Assembly: GCA_001896725.1 (NCBI GenBank)
Contig: MPPA01000010.1
Location: 372,001 to 436,000 of the forward strand
DNA: 64,000 nucleotides
Origin: Methanococcoides sp. EBM-47
GTDB lineage: Archaea; Halobacteriota; Methanosarcinia; Methanosarcinales; Methanosarcinaceae
Direction: 5' to 3'
The notes under the pieces are model-generated. The model was given only the letters and a program-made list of their open reading frames with translations. It was not told the DNA's origin and did not search any database. The translations under genes were made by a program, and so were the position numbers. This document shows, piece by piece, positions 1-10,145 of this stretch; position 1 is the first letter of the stretch; each line of letters begins with the position of its first letter.

Positions 1-359
1 TAGTACATCTTTATTTCTGATCCGCTTTTGGCTTTGATCAATGGGACTTTCAACCAGACCGATGCTGTTGTAACAGTCTGGTCCCAGTTCTCTATCCAGT
101 GATCAAGCTGCTTTCCAGCAGATTCGAACCTTATATCTTTTCCATGCGGATCAGCTTTGGTAAAATCGAAGTTCGAACTGTTAAGCAAAATATTTATCTG
201 ATATCCGGAAAGGTCCACGCCAGAATTATCTTGGACATACAAAGTGGAACTGTAGTTCCACTCGCCTCCCCCGGCTCCACTTAATGCCTGAGAAGGTCCT
301 GCCACAAGCAGGAGGACAGTAAACAAATACAATAATTTTACGAGCGATCTTGCCACCAT
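1..359 (-). CDS. DUF2341 domain secreted protein, 3' end cut by window edge
   Basis: The ATG at 357-359 on the minus strand is preceded by an AGGTGATAAA ribosome binding site. It opens a frame with no stop down to base 1, so the C-terminus lies outside the window and only about 119 residues are seen. Residues 1-25 form a signal peptide (hydrophobic core LLYLFTVLLLVAGPSQA). The rest has the pattern of DUF2341: an aromatic start (EWNYSSTLYVQDN), then GKDIRFESAGKQLDHWIENW, then the conserved ending VWLKVPLIKAKSGSEIKMY. DUF2341 is a beta-sandwich domain found in large archaeal surface proteins. Inference: exported and probably part of a multi-domain surface or adhesion protein. Confidence 0.75.
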   Translation of the reverse strand, partial: MVARSLVKLLYLFTVLLLVAGPSQALSGAGGGEWNYSSTLYVQDNSGVDLSGYQINILLNSSNFDFTKADPHGKDIRFESAGKQLDHWIENWDQTVTTASVWLKVPLIKAKSGSEIKMY

Positions 360-583
360 TTTATCACCTTTTGAACACTGGCTTTCTTTTGAACAAGAAA
401 ATATATGCATAGGACTAAGAGCTATTTATAGCCTCTATAATAAAATAAGTTCATCACTTAATAAATAGGTTACTTTTGGCCCGGACCTTTGACATGCATG
501 TTCTTTAGAAAGGAGAAAGGATGTGGGTGGAAAGTGAGCCTGATGATGGTAATATATAGTATGTTATGCTTTTTTTATTATTT

Positions 584-1354
584 TTATGAACTTATATTTA
601 ACGTCAAATTGAAAGTATCCTCATCTCCCCTGATGTCCTCCCAGGGTCTTTTGTAAATTCCGGATATATTATATTTACCTGCATCATTAGCCTTGAAAGT
701 CCATTCATGGATCCCTCCGGCTCCAACAAGTTCTGTTTCTGTGGATGAAAAGAAATCATCCTTTATTAGTTCCAGACCCTGTGCAAAACTCATGTTCCAT
801 GAATAACCTGTGGTTGGGTTCTCTTCAAGCCTTATTGCAGCAGCCTCTCCTGCCTCCAGGTTCACCGAAGAACCACTTTGTTCCTTAGTAAATATTTTAA
901 CCACTGTTCCACCTTCTGCAACTTTCTGCACAATTACATCCAAGACCTTTGAATTTGATATCAGTGGGTAGCGCTGTATCGTAACATAATCTGACTGTGA
1001 GATATTTCCGTTGCCGTCTACATCAATGTGCACTGACAGTAAGTATTCTTTGTCTTGTTCCAGTTCGTCCGTTGGAACTGCGTAGTGGATTATGCCGTTT
1101 GTTCGCTGATTGATGTAAATGCCTTGTATGGTCTGTTCAGCTACCACCCTGGGCGAATTATCTGCACTATTTACATCCTCAATGATTATGTAGGCTGTTG
1201 CATTGGAAAACGAAATGTTCTGCCCTTCAAAGGATATATTACCTGTAAGCATGTTCTGTGCCTGTGGGTTCACGCATCCGGATAAAGCCATGATGAGGAC
1301 CAGAACCGACATTAACAAAACGTGATTTATTATCGATCGAGCACTTGTTCTCAT
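584..1354 (-). CDS. Lipoprotein with C-terminal chagasin-like (I42) protease-inhibitor domain
   Basis: 256 residues. The N-terminus is a lipoprotein signal (VLIMALSGC, Cys at about residue 27), so the protein is probably lipid-anchored outside the membrane. Residues 30-150 form a beta-rich region of no recognised family. Residues 165-254 match the chagasin/amoebiasin cysteine-protease inhibitor fold: the loop NPTTGYSW, then GGIHEWTFKANDAGKYNISG, then YKRPWE, in the order and spacing seen in family I42. Known for the family: these loops plug the active site of papain-like proteases. In methanogens such proteins are of unknown target; protection of surface proteins is an inference. It is a single gene with its own promoter region. 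Confidence 0.75.
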   Translation of the reverse strand: MRTSARSIINHVLLMSVLVLIMALSGCVNPQAQNMLTGNISFEGQNISFSNATAYIIIEDVNSADNSPRVVAEQTIQGIYINQRTNGIIHYAVPTDELEQDKEYLLSVHIDVDGNGNISQSDYVTIQRYPLISNSKVLDVIVQKVAEGGTVVKIFTKEQSGSSVNLEAGEAAAIRLEENPTTGYSWNMSFAQGLELIKDDFFSSTETELVGAGGIHEWTFKANDAGKYNISGIYKRPWEDIRGDEDTFNLTLNISS

Positions 1355-1518
1355 ATTCTCACTTCCTGACCCATAGAGATTAGCCCGGATATATAAATCA
1401 TTTGTTTAAGATGCGAATGGTCCAGAACTTATGCTCATTTATCCTGTGAACTTAATTTTCGCAATCGTATGAACATGTTTAAATCAGAAGGCCATCAATG
1501 GATTATAGGTGAAATGTG

Positions 1519-2187
1519 ATGAGTATTCTTGTGCTTGTAAGACATGGGGAATCACGTTGGAACCTGGAGAACAGATTTGCTGGCTGGGTAGATGTTCCTC
1601 TGAGTGAAAAAGGGATCGTGGAAGCATTGGATTGTGCAAAATATCTTAAATCGGTCGAATTTGATGTTGCTTTCACATCAAAGCTTACACGAGCTCAGAC
1701 CACATTGATGCTGATATTATCATGCCAGAAAAAGACAGGTATTTTCCTGCATGACGATGGAAAAGAGAATGAATGGTCCCTTCATCCCATGCGTGTGGAT
1801 GAAAATGAAATGCCCATATATTCCAGTGAAGCATTGAATGAACGGTACTATGGAATACTGCAAGGACAGAATAAACAACATGCTCGTGAAATTTATGGAG
1901 AGGATCAGGTCTTTATCTGGAGGCGAAGTTTTGATATTGCACCACCGAATGGCGAAAGCCTGAAAGATACATATGAACGGACAATACCATATTTTAAGGA
2001 AAATATACTACCTGCTCTTGAAAATGGAAAAAACGTGATAGTAGTTGCCCATGGAAATAGTCTGCGCTCAGTGGTAAAGTATATAGAAAACATATCAGAC
2101 GAGGATATTCCTAAGTTTGAGCTGAATACAGGAGACCCGGTAATATACGACCACAAAATGGGTAAATTCAATAAAAGGAACAGATGA
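1519..2187 (+). CDS. gpmA: 2,3-bisphosphoglycerate-dependent phosphoglycerate mutase
   Basis: Interconverts 3- and 2-phosphoglycerate in glycolysis/gluconeogenesis through a phosphohistidine. The RHGES motif with the phosphorylated His lies at residues 8-12, followed by WNLENRFAGWVDVPLSEKG, typical of the cofactor-dependent family. The second catalytic His sits in VVAHGNSLR near residue 180. About 222 residues, slightly shorter than the bacterial enzyme (about 250). I chose ATG 1519 over the in-frame GTG 1516 because AGGTGA at 1507-1512 sits at normal distance from it. Many methanogens use the unrelated cofactor-independent enzyme, so this gene may be acquired or be a second mutase. It stands alone, convergent with the thioredoxin gene. 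Confidence 0.88.
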   Translation: MSILVLVRHGESRWNLENRFAGWVDVPLSEKGIVEALDCAKYLKSVEFDVAFTSKLTRAQTTLMLILSCQKKTGIFLHDDGKENEWSLHPMRVDENEMPIYSSEALNERYYGILQGQNKQHAREIYGEDQVFIWRRSFDIAPPNGESLKDTYERTIPYFKENILPALENGKNVIVVAHGNSLRSVVKYIENISDEDIPKFELNTGDPVIYDHKMGKFNKRNR

Positions 2188-2203
2188 AGCTCAACAGGTG
2201 ATA

Positions 2204-2596
2204 TTACTCATAGGGCGATATCTCATCAGGCATTGGAGTACTATGCAGCACGCATTCATCGCCATGTTCAATAAGTTCCTTTATAGCGCTCTTGAGCAAT
2301 GAAGGATAAACCAATCCAACTGCTTCCCTGATGGCTTTGCCTTTGCAGAAGAACTTGAACGTAGGAGCTGATCTTACACCATACCTCATGGCCGTTACCG
2401 GACTATCCATACCGTTCATTCTGATGAAAGTACAGGAATTCCTGAACTCTGCAGCATACTCCCGGAAATAGGGTTCTATCTGTTTACAATGCGAGCATGC
2501 AGGAAGATAGAACATGACCACCATAGGCTTTTCCTGATTTGCCAGCATTTCGTCCCAGTTTGAATCATCAAGCTCGATAATCTCATTATTTATCAT
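2204..2596 (-). CDS. Thioredoxin-family protein
   Basis: 130 residues, no signal peptide, so cytoplasmic. A thioredoxin fold is clear: VVMFYLPACSHCKQIEPYF carries the redox pair Cys-Ser-His-Cys near residues 34-37, and the cis-proline loop appears as VRSAPTFKFF near residue 75. The CSHC active site differs from the classical CGPC, which usually changes redox potential. It may reduce disulfides of target enzymes or act as a peroxidase partner; the target cannot be read from sequence. The upstream gap of about 300 bases contains a long palindrome (2817-2844). Confidence 0.85.
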   Translation of the reverse strand: MINNEIIELDDSNWDEMLANQEKPMVVMFYLPACSHCKQIEPYFREYAAEFRNSCTFIRMNGMDSPVTAMRYGVRSAPTFKFFCKGKAIREAVGLVYPSLLKSAIKELIEHGDECVLHSTPMPDEISPYE

Positions 2597-2816
2597 TATA
2601 TAACTTCCGAACAGTGTTCTATACTGATGGTACTAATAAGCATTCCTTATAAAAGACCCTTTGGGTAATTGATACAAGTAACTCCACAGTTTTTATGTGG
2701 TAGATAAATAGTGTGCTTCTTAAAAATATATATTTTATTATATAAAATAATCAGTAAATTTAATAAAATTTTACAGCATAACGAAAAATTTATATTCGCA
2801 ATGTCCTCTATGATAA

Positions 2817-2844
2817 ATAACCTTGACAAACATGTCAAGGTTAT
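2817..2844. repeat. 12-bp perfect palindrome next to a TATA-like element
   Basis: Arms at 2817-2828 and 2833-2844 around a four-base centre; core CCTTGACA / TGTCAAGG. It lies about 60 bases past the end of the DUF1641 gene and about 220 bases before the thioredoxin gene, both minus strand. On the minus strand it is directly preceded by TATATA (about 2843-2850), so it could be an operator at a start site or a 3' hairpin of the DUF1641 transcript. Apart from this, 2597-2903 is AT-rich and shows no gene. Confidence 0.5.
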
Positions 2845-2903
2845 ATATACCATTCAAATGAGGACCTCTACAGAACCTGCGCTTCTACAAGTAGCTACTG
2901 CCC

Positions 2904-3272
2904 TTAAACATCTTTTGTCGCTCTTCCAAGGGCTTTGATCAGTTCTATCATAATACCCATGCCCTTCTGGAAATCTTCATCCTGGGTCTGCTTCAACAAG
3001 CTTCCAATACCAACCTTTGGTGGCTGAAGAAGAGCTTTATCTAGTGCCGGGTCCTGAAGGCCTCTTTCCATTACATCGACCAGGTCCGTGCTCATGATGG
3101 TATTAGTTATCTTTAGAACCGTTGACATCATTCGTGCAATGCCATGAGCTGTTTCATCATTTATGTAGTTCTGCATTATACCTGCCGTTCTCACCAGATC
3201 CAGAATTGCTTCAACATCAGTTGATGTTATTTCGATCCCAGCTATTTTGTCCGTATTGTTCTCAGCTGTCAT
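2904..3272 (-). CDS. DUF1641 family protein
   Basis: 122 residues, largely helical, no signal peptide. It matches the DUF1641 pattern: a helical domain with LLKQTQDEDFQKGMGIMIELIKALG at the C-terminus (quoted here in part as GMGIMIELIKALG). Known for the family: DUF1641 genes are habitually adjacent to sulfide:quinone-reductase-like flavoproteins, or fused in formate-dehydrogenase loci, and may act as a membrane-peripheral or electron-transfer accessory. Here the flavoprotein gene starts upstream and ends 11 bases before this ORF, so the two are co-transcribed. Function is not established. Confidence 0.75.
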   Translation of the reverse strand: MTAENNTDKIAGIEITSTDVEAILDLVRTAGIMQNYINDETAHGIARMMSTVLKITNTIMSTDLVDVMERGLQDPALDKALLQPPKVGIGSLLKQTQDEDFQKGMGIMIELIKALGRATKDV

Positions 3273-3283
3273 ATCCTCCCTCC

Positions 3284-4486
3284 TCAGAACATCCCCTTTA
3301 CACTTATGTCCCAGTGTATGTGGTAGTACATGCGGTAGAAGAACCAGCCCATCTTTGTAGTTGTGAAGGGAGCCGGTGGCACATTATTTTTCCAGGTTGC
3401 TATGTATCCTTTTCCATGGGTGGAAGGTGACTCCAGTTCAGTGATCATAGGACATCCTGTTTCTCCACTATAAGGGATTTTAATCCCATTTCCGTAAATA
3501 TCGTTTATAAGGTTCTGGCTCACCGCTATGGCCTGGTAATGTGCTCCAATCCCCGTTTTAAGTATATCGGCAGGACCAATGTCTCCGAGCACATACACAT
3601 TGTCATAGTTACCTGCAGGCCCCCTGTATTGAAGTGTGGTCCTGTCTGCAGGCAACCATCCTTTTTCATCTGTAAGGCCCGAGTCTATCAGCATCTGTGG
3701 TGCTTTGTGTGGTGGGACCGCGATCAAAAGATCGTAATTGATCGTATCCCCGTTCTTTGATGTCAGTTCCTTTTTGTTTGCATCTACGCTGGCCAGTGGG
3801 AAGTTCCTTATGACCTCGACGTTCTTTTGAGCGAACTGTCCTGTAACAAACTTGTTGAATTCAGGTGGTCCTATAGGTTCCATGGGCCAGACAAGGGTTA
3901 ACTGAACATTGTCCCGGATCTTTTTGATATTACGCAAATAACTATCTAACATAAAGGTGAATTTCACAGGTGCACCCGGACAAGGTACAGGCATGGATGC
4001 TACAGAAATTACAACCTTTCCTTCTTTTATGTTCTCTACCAGATCCCTTATCTTGAAAGCATCATCCATTGATGTGTAGAATGTGTTCAGATCATCTGAA
4101 AGTCCTGGGACTGCACTAACGTCAGTTATGCATCCCATTGCAATGGCAAGATGGTCATAGCTGTATTTTTTATTACTTTTGACGATAACTTCTTTATTTT
4201 TAAGATCTACAGCTGTCACTTCACCATCCATTCCAAAAAAAGTTTTCACCCGCGGGCTTATAAGCTTCTTTCGTGGTTTTGTGATATCTTCTGGTGTATA
4301 GAGCCCAAAGGGAAGAAAAGTAAAACCGCCCTGATTTATATTGAGATCAGTTTTGTCAAGGATGGTTATTTCTAGTTCATCTCTGGCAATCTTATTCCTG
4401 AACTCTCTGGCCAATACATTGGCTACGACCGACCCGGCGTAACCTGCTCCTAAAATAAGTACCTTTTCTTTCATATTGACTCCCAT
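3284..4486 (-). CDS. NAD(P)/FAD-dependent oxidoreductase, sulfide:quinone reductase-like
   Basis: 400 residues. The N-terminal FAD-binding fold is marked by LILGAGYAGSVVANVL (about residues 10-25). The second dinucleotide-site region follows YDHLAIAMGC at about residue 112, and a C-terminal FAD motif reads NVYVLGDIGP near residue 297. It belongs to the type II NADH dehydrogenase / SQR-like superfamily. A conserved Cys in VPCPGAPVKF (near residue 168) is in the region where SQR has a redox Cys. No transmembrane segment; such enzymes bind membranes by amphipathic helices. Substrate may be sulfide, polysulfide or methanophenazine; this is inference. Likely forms an operon with the DUF1641 gene. 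Confidence 0.8.
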   Translation of the reverse strand: MGVNMKEKVLILGAGYAGSVVANVLAREFRNKIARDELEITILDKTDLNINQGGFTFLPFGLYTPEDITKPRKKLISPRVKTFFGMDGEVTAVDLKNKEVIVKSNKKYSYDHLAIAMGCITDVSAVPGLSDDLNTFYTSMDDAFKIRDLVENIKEGKVVISVASMPVPCPGAPVKFTFMLDSYLRNIKKIRDNVQLTLVWPMEPIGPPEFNKFVTGQFAQKNVEVIRNFPLASVDANKKELTSKNGDTINYDLLIAVPPHKAPQMLIDSGLTDEKGWLPADRTTLQYRGPAGNYDNVYVLGDIGPADILKTGIGAHYQAIAVSQNLINDIYGNGIKIPYSGETGCPMITELESPSTHGKGYIATWKNNVPPAPFTTTKMGWFFYRMYYHIHWDISVKGMF

Positions 4487-4685
4487 TTCATTATGAGTTG
4501 ATTGTTAGATATATATTGTGATATTGACTATTTTTCTTTGTAATATTTAAGTAAATGGAAGTACTTCCAAAAAAGACTTTTCATAGCAGTTCTGCCATAA
4601 ATTCCATTTATAGCTAATGCTGGTGGTTTACGAAAGAAGATAAAGAAAAAAGAGAGTTACAGATCTGGTCTGTAACCTTTTGTTT

Positions 4686-5030
<345 letters not shown>

Positions 5031-6299
5031 TTATTTCTGCTTGACACTCATGCACATGCCGGCCGCAATGGTCATTCCCATATCACGGATGGCAAACCTT
5101 CCAAGCTGTGGGATGGATTTAACGGGCTCGATACACATTGGTTTTGTTGGTTTAACGGTTATAATTGCTGCATCTCCAGCTTTTATAAAGGTGGGGTTCT
5201 CCTCCTTGACCTGCCCGGATTTGGGGTCAAGCTTCTTGTCTATTGACATAAGGGTACATGCGGTCTGTGTAGTATGGCAGTGGAACACTGGTGTATACCC
5301 TACTGTGATCGCAGAGGGATGCTGAAGTACCACGATCTGTGCAGTGAACTCATCAGCAACACTTGGTGGATTAGAACTGTGCCCACATACATCTCCTCTG
5401 CGCACGTCCGTCTTTCCTACACCTCTTACGCTCCAACCGATGTTGTCACCTGGTGCAGCCTGTCCAATTTCTTCATGGTGCATCTCAATGGACTTTACTT
5501 CCCCACCTGCTCCGGTTGGCATGAATGTTACTTTGTCACCTTTCTTCATTATACCGGTCTCTACTCTGCCCACAGGTACTGTCCCTATGCCGGAAATCGT
5601 ATAGGCATCCTGTACTGGTATTCTGAGCGGGAGCTTGTCCGGCTTTTCTGGTGTCTTGAGACCATTAAGGGTTTCAATAATAGATGGTCCTTTATACCAA
5701 GGAGTATTTGGGCTTGGGGATGTTTTGATATTGTCACCTTCAAATGAAGAGGTTGGTATGAATGGGATCTCAGATGCCTTGAAACCTACCATACCGAGCA
5801 ACTGTGAAACCTGTTCCTTTACTTCATTGTACCTTTGTTCACTGTACTTTGCCGCATCCATCTTGTTGACGGCAATGATCAGCTGATTGATCCCAAGGGT
5901 CCTGGAGAGGAATATATGCTCTCTTGTCTGTGCCATGACACCATCCGGTGCGGCAACCACAAGGATCGCTGCGTCTGCCTGAGAAGCACCAGTGATCATG
6001 TTCTTTACAAAGTCACGGTGTCCGGGGCAGTCCACAACTGTGAAATAATACTTCTCAGTATCGAACCTTCTGTGGGCGATATCAATTGTGATACCTCTTT
6101 CTCTCTCTTCCTTCAGAGAGTCCATAACCCATGCAAAGGCAAAGGATTCTTTGCCTTTCCCTTTTGCTTCCTGCTTGTACTTCTCGATCAAATGCGCAGG
6201 TACTGCTTCGGTTTCGAACATTAATCTCCCGACAAGTGTTGATTTGCCGTGATCAATGTGACCGATAACTGCTAAGTTCATGTGTGGTTTGTCAGCCAT
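5031..6299 (-). CDS. tuf: Elongation factor 1-alpha (EF-Tu)
   Basis: 422 residues, full length. This GTPase delivers aminoacyl-tRNA to the ribosomal A site. G1 is GHIDHGKST (residues 13-21), G3 DCPGH (about residue 90) and G4 NKMD (about residue 145); domains II and III follow, with VPVGRVETG and the C-terminal [16 protein letters not shown]. Lies between EF-2 and S10 in the conserved operon. Long open frames exist on the opposite strand over this gene; they are shadows of its biased codon use. Confidence 0.97.
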   Translation of the reverse strand: MADKPHMNLAVIGHIDHGKSTLVGRLMFETEAVPAHLIEKYKQEAKGKGKESFAFAWVMDSLKEERERGITIDIAHRRFDTEKYYFTVVDCPGHRDFVKNMITGASQADAAILVVAAPDGVMAQTREHIFLSRTLGINQLIIAVNKMDAAKYSEQRYNEVKEQVSQLLGMVGFKASEIPFIPTSSFEGDNIKTSPSPNTPWYKGPSIIETLNGLKTPEKPDKLPLRIPVQDAYTISGIGTVPVGRVETGIMKKGDKVTFMPTGAGGEVKSIEMHHEEIGQAAPGDNIGWSVRGVGKTDVRRGDVCGHSSNPPSVADEFTAQIVVLQHPSAITVGYTPVFHCHTTQTACTLMSIDKKLDPKSGQVKEENPTFIKAGDAAIITVKPTKPMCIEPVKSIPQLGRFAIRDMGMTIAAGMCMSVKQK

Positions 6300-6414
6300 T
6301 TAAATCGTCTCCTATTTGATATTGCTTAAGTATGATTTGTCCTAATAGTTTTTTCTATTTTTAAACCTTTCCGAGGAAAAGATAGAAGGACAGGTGTGAA
6401 CCTTGCATTCCCCC

Positions 6415-8607
6415 TTACATGGAAAGGTAATCAGATGCCTGTGGGATCTCCTTCTTCAGCCCCTTTCTTTGTCTGATGGTCCCTACTACTTCGCCTAAGA
6501 GGCTCGTAGGCAGTGTCTCAAAGCCAGCGAACTCTGTGCTCCACATTGCACGTCCTTCGGTTGCCGATCTGATATCACCGGCGAAACCAAATAATGCAGC
6601 TACAGGAGCCCTTGACTCAATGACTGTAGTGTCGCCTTCAGTACGCATATCCATTATTATTCCACGACGGCCTTGGATCTCTTTTGTTGCGCCACCCATC
6701 TGGTCCTGTGGTACCTGGATGAACACTTTCTGATATGGTTCAAGGAGCGTGTCTCCAGCCATAAGCATAGCTGCCTGTATGGCCTGCCTTGATGCAGGGA
6801 TCACCTGAGCAGGTCCTCTGTGTACAGCATCTTCATGTAACTTTGCATCCACTAGTTTGACCTTGATACCCATACATGGTTCCCTTGAAAGCGGTCCTGC
6901 CTTCATGACCTCCTGGAATCCTTCAAGGATAAGTTCCATAGTTTCATTAAGATACTGGATACCCTTTGTCATATCTATATACACATTAGACTCATATATG
7001 TCAGCGATGCCTTTTGCCTGGTCCTTGTTCATACCAGCCGCTATGAGTTTCTCACGACGCTCCAGTTCTGGCATGTTCATGGAAATATCCCCATTACGGA
7101 TAAGCTCTATCACTTCTGGTTCAAGAGGTTCGATCTCCACATAGAACCTGTTATGCCTGTTGGGCGATTTCCCTTCAACCGGGCCTGCATTTCCATTGAT
7201 CGTCTCACGGTATACAACTATAGGTGGTGTAGTTGTGATCTCCACTCCTTTATCACGCTCGATCCTGTGTGCGATAACCTCAAGATGGAGTTCGCCCATT
7301 CCGGCCAGCAGATGTTCTCCTGTTTCCTCATCAAGAGTGATCCTAAGTGTCGGGTCCTCCTTTGCCACCTGTCTGAGGACCTCCACTAGCTTTGGAAGGT
7401 CTTTCATATGCTTTGCTTCGACTGCAACCGTTACCACCGGTTCACTGCCATGTTTTATACTTTCAAAAGGTGTCATGTTTTCCAGAGTGGTTACTGTGGA
7501 ACCTACAATGGCATCTTTAAGGCCAGTTACAGCAGCGATGTTACCTGCAGGGATCTTTTCGACCTCAAGCCTTTCAGGACCCATGAAAATACCTACCTGC
7601 TGTATCCTGTTCTTCTTGGCAGCACCGGATACATATACTTCCATCCCACGTGTCAGACTCCCACTAAATATCCTTCCAGTAGCTACTTCTCCAGCGTGAG
7701 GGTCCATAGATATATCAGTTACCATGAATGCAAGGTCTGCAGAGGAATCAGCATTCATCATAGCTTTTGCGATAGGTAGTTCTTTATCACCATGCCAGAT
7801 GGATGCTACTCTTCCCATTTGTGCCTGCAGGGGATTTGGTAGGAATCTGACCACCATGTCGTTTATGACCTCATGCAAAGGACATTTTTCAGCAAGTGTT
7901 TTCATATCATCTTTCTTGCAGTAGTCATATACATCATTGAAACTGATCCCGGTCTTTTTCATCATTGGTACACTTATTGCCCAATTATAGAGTGCCGAAC
8001 CGAAAGCTACAGTACCAGCAGCAGCATCTACTTTCCAGCCTGCCTTGTACCTTTCTTCGTTCATTCCTCTGATGAGTTTATTAACATGATCTATGAGTTT
8101 ACCTAGTCTTACCTGCATTTCCTGAGAATCTACTTGCAGTTCATTTATGAGACGATCCACTTTGTTTATGAACAACACTGGTTTAACGTGCTCTCTAAGG
8201 GCCTGTCTCAGCACGGTCTCTGTCTGTGGCATTGTACCCTCAACAGCATCTATTACTACCACAGCCCCATCTACTGCACGCATGGCACGTGTGACGTCAC
8301 CACCAAAGTCAACGTGGCCAGGTGTGTCTATCAGGTTGATAAGGTATTCCTGTCCCTCGTATTCGTGCACCATTGAAACATTGGATGCATCAATGGTAAT
8401 TCCTCTTGATTGTTCCTCTTCATCCGAATCCATGAAGAGCTGCCTGCCTGCCAGTTCCTTAGATATCATTCCGGCCCCAGCCAGCAGATTATCGGACAAC
8501 GTGGTCTTACCATGATCAATATGTGCAACTATACCAATATTGCGTATCTTTTCAGGTGTGATCATCAACGCAGTGACGCGCTCCACCATTTTTTTTCTTC
8601 TTCCCAT
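6415..8607 (-). CDS. fusA: Elongation factor 2
   Basis: 730 residues, the usual size of methanogen EF-2; catalyses GTP-driven translocation. I start at the ATG 8605-8607 ([11 protein letters not shown]), which has an AGGTAGT binding site and matches the family N-terminus; the frame is open for 39 more codons upstream, but that part overlaps the S7 gene end and is not EF-2-like. G1 is AHIDHGKTT and G3 DTPGH, and the C-terminal loop [11 protein letters not shown] contains the His that archaea convert to diphthamide, the target of ADP-ribosylating toxins. Follows S7 by about 50 bases. Confidence 0.96.
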   Translation of the reverse strand: MGRRKKMVERVTALMITPEKIRNIGIVAHIDHGKTTLSDNLLAGAGMISKELAGRQLFMDSDEEEQSRGITIDASNVSMVHEYEGQEYLINLIDTPGHVDFGGDVTRAMRAVDGAVVVIDAVEGTMPQTETVLRQALREHVKPVLFINKVDRLINELQVDSQEMQVRLGKLIDHVNKLIRGMNEERYKAGWKVDAAAGTVAFGSALYNWAISVPMMKKTGISFNDVYDYCKKDDMKTLAEKCPLHEVINDMVVRFLPNPLQAQMGRVASIWHGDKELPIAKAMMNADSSADLAFMVTDISMDPHAGEVATGRIFSGSLTRGMEVYVSGAAKKNRIQQVGIFMGPERLEVEKIPAGNIAAVTGLKDAIVGSTVTTLENMTPFESIKHGSEPVVTVAVEAKHMKDLPKLVEVLRQVAKEDPTLRITLDEETGEHLLAGMGELHLEVIAHRIERDKGVEITTTPPIVVYRETINGNAGPVEGKSPNRHNRFYVEIEPLEPEVIELIRNGDISMNMPELERREKLIAAGMNKDQAKGIADIYESNVYIDMTKGIQYLNETMELILEGFQEVMKAGPLSREPCMGIKVKLVDAKLHEDAVHRGPAQVIPASRQAIQAAMLMAGDTLLEPYQKVFIQVPQDQMGGATKEIQGRRGIIMDMRTEGDTTVIESRAPVAALFGFAGDIRSATEGRAMWSTEFAGFETLPTSLLGEVVGTIRQRKGLKKEIPQASDYLSM

Positions 8608-8656
8608 AATACTACCTGTGATAATACTGTTGTAATTAATTAATAACAATGACAGC

Positions 8657-9217
8657 TTAACGTGCTGCCTTTGCAACCCTTTCCTTAGCGTCCTTCCTGT
8701 TAATGGAGAAACACTTTGCATCACGATTTGCTGCAGCTATCAGTTCTGCTGCAAGGCATTCTGCCAGAGATCTCTTTGATTTGAATGCAGCCTGGCTTGC
8801 CCCCATTGAAATATACCTTAGAGCACTGTCAACACGTCTCTGAGGTGCTGTGTCCACGGCTTTAGGAACAGATATACCTCCGTATTTGAGCCTGACAACC
8901 TCTTCCCTAGGGCCCGCATTGGCAATGGCTTCTATAAGTACTTGAACAGGGTTCTTCTTTGTTTTCGTATTGATTATTTCCAAAGCTTCTTCAACAGTAC
9001 GCATAGCAATTTGTTTCTTGCCGGTGTTCTTTTCTCCCCTCATCATATTGTTCACAAGGCGTTCAACTATGAGCAAATTCGATTTGTTGAACTGCTGACG
9101 TGAGTGTCTACCACTAGAATGTGGTAATATCACAGGTTCAAGGTTAGCATATCTCTTTATTCCAAGGTCTGCCACTTCTATTTCTGAAAGGTCCCATTTT
9201 CCATATAATTTATACAC
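8657..9217 (-). CDS. rpsG: 30S ribosomal protein S7
   Basis: 186 residues, archaeal/eukaryotic type uS7 (RPS5e-like). Signatures: [17 protein letters not shown] near residues 25-40, [11 protein letters not shown], then [22 protein letters not shown], and a basic C-terminus. Organises the 3' major domain of 16S rRNA. Six bases separate it from the S12 gene upstream, as in most archaeal operons. Confidence 0.96.
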   Translation of the reverse strand: MYKLYGKWDLSEIEVADLGIKRYANLEPVILPHSSGRHSRQQFNKSNLLIVERLVNNMMRGEKNTGKKQIAMRTVEEALEIINTKTKKNPVQVLIEAIANAGPREEVVRLKYGGISVPKAVDTAPQRRVDSALRYISMGASQAAFKSKRSLAECLAAELIAAANRDAKCFSINRKDAKERVAKAAR

Positions 9218-9223
9218 TGAAGA

Positions 9224-9652
9224 TCATCTCCTTGGTTTTTCTTTGCGGCCAATGACCATCTGGTTCAGGGACACGTTGTTAACTGCAATAACTTTGAAGC
9301 GCACCCCAGGGATATCCCCCATTGCACCACCCATGCGTCCACCAATTCTCTCTACTGTTACTTCATCATGCTCATCGATGAAGTTGATAGCACCATCCCC
9401 AGGACAGAATGCCGATACCTGTCGACCGTTTTTGATGAGCTGTATCCTGACACATTTCCTTATGGCAGAGTTAGGCTGCTTTGCTTCCACTCCTATCTTT
9501 TCAAGCACTATTCCTCTTCCTTGCGGAGCTCCTCCAAGAGGGTCCGCTTTCACGTTCAGACCAAGCGTACGTCTGTTATACAAGGTGTCTTTCCACCTGG
9601 CATTTTGACGTATGTTCTTTAAGGTATGAGCTGCATATTTTCCATTTGGCAT
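9224..9652 (-). CDS. rpsL: 30S ribosomal protein S12
   Basis: 142 residues, archaeal uS12. The decoding-centre loop is present: [15 protein letters not shown] around residue 80 and the later segment ISFID-like [13 protein letters not shown]. The C-terminus RKEKPRR is basic. It takes part in decoding and accuracy at the A site. Position between the NusA-like gene and S7 is the archaeal norm. Confidence 0.96.
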   Translation of the reverse strand: MPNGKYAAHTLKNIRQNARWKDTLYNRRTLGLNVKADPLGGAPQGRGIVLEKIGVEAKQPNSAIRKCVRIQLIKNGRQVSAFCPGDGAINFIDEHDEVTVERIGGRMGGAMGDIPGVRFKVIAVNNVSLNQMVIGRKEKPRR

Positions 9653-9704
9653 AATATTTCCTCCAAGAATTAATCACAGTAATGTTGCTCTTGATTTCGT
9701 AGTG

Positions 9705-10139
9705 TCATTGAAGTATAACATCATCTATACCATGGTGCCTTTGTGCAACCATTTTTACTTTCCCGATGTTCTTTCCTTCACGTCCGATGGCTAGTCCCTT
9801 CTCTTTGTTTGGGACTTCTGCATAGGCTACGCGCTTGTCGTTCTTTGTAATAATGTTCACAGACTTGACAGTTACAGGGCCAAAAGCATTCTTTATGAAT
9901 ATGATCGGATCAGTTGAATACTCCACGAGTTCAACGCGTTTATCAACAGTCTTTTTTATACGGTTAATGTGGTCACCATTTCTTCCAATAGCGGCACCCA
10001 TATCACCAGGTTTCACTACATATATTATACGTTCGTCCTCAACGATGCAATCCATTACGGCTGCACCAGTTATACTTTCAAACAATGCTATGTATCTGAT
10101 CCCTTCTGTTGACAACCTGATCTCGCTCAAGTCAAGCAA
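9705..10139 (-). CDS. nusA: NusA-like transcription factor (KH domains)
   Basis: 144 residues, only the two KH RNA-binding domains of bacterial NusA, without its N-terminal polymerase-binding and S1 parts; this is the normal archaeal form. KH motifs are visible as GDMGAAIGRNGDHINRIKK (about residues 47-65) and GLAIGREGKNIGKVK (about residues 115-129). Probably binds nascent RNA and influences elongation or termination, or ribosome assembly; the archaeal role is not settled. Sits 7 bases after L30e. Confidence 0.93.
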   Translation of the reverse strand: MLDLSEIRLSTEGIRYIALFESITGAAVMDCIVEDERIIYVVKPGDMGAAIGRNGDHINRIKKTVDKRVELVEYSTDPIIFIKNAFGPVTVKSVNIITKNDKRVAYAEVPNKEKGLAIGREGKNIGKVKMVAQRHHGIDDVILQ

Positions 10140-10145
10140 CCCCTT

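Noticed and set aside
8608-8724. N-terminal extension of EF-2 by 39 codons
   Set aside because: It overlaps the S7 3' end, and the proper EF-2 start with a ribosome site is at 8607.
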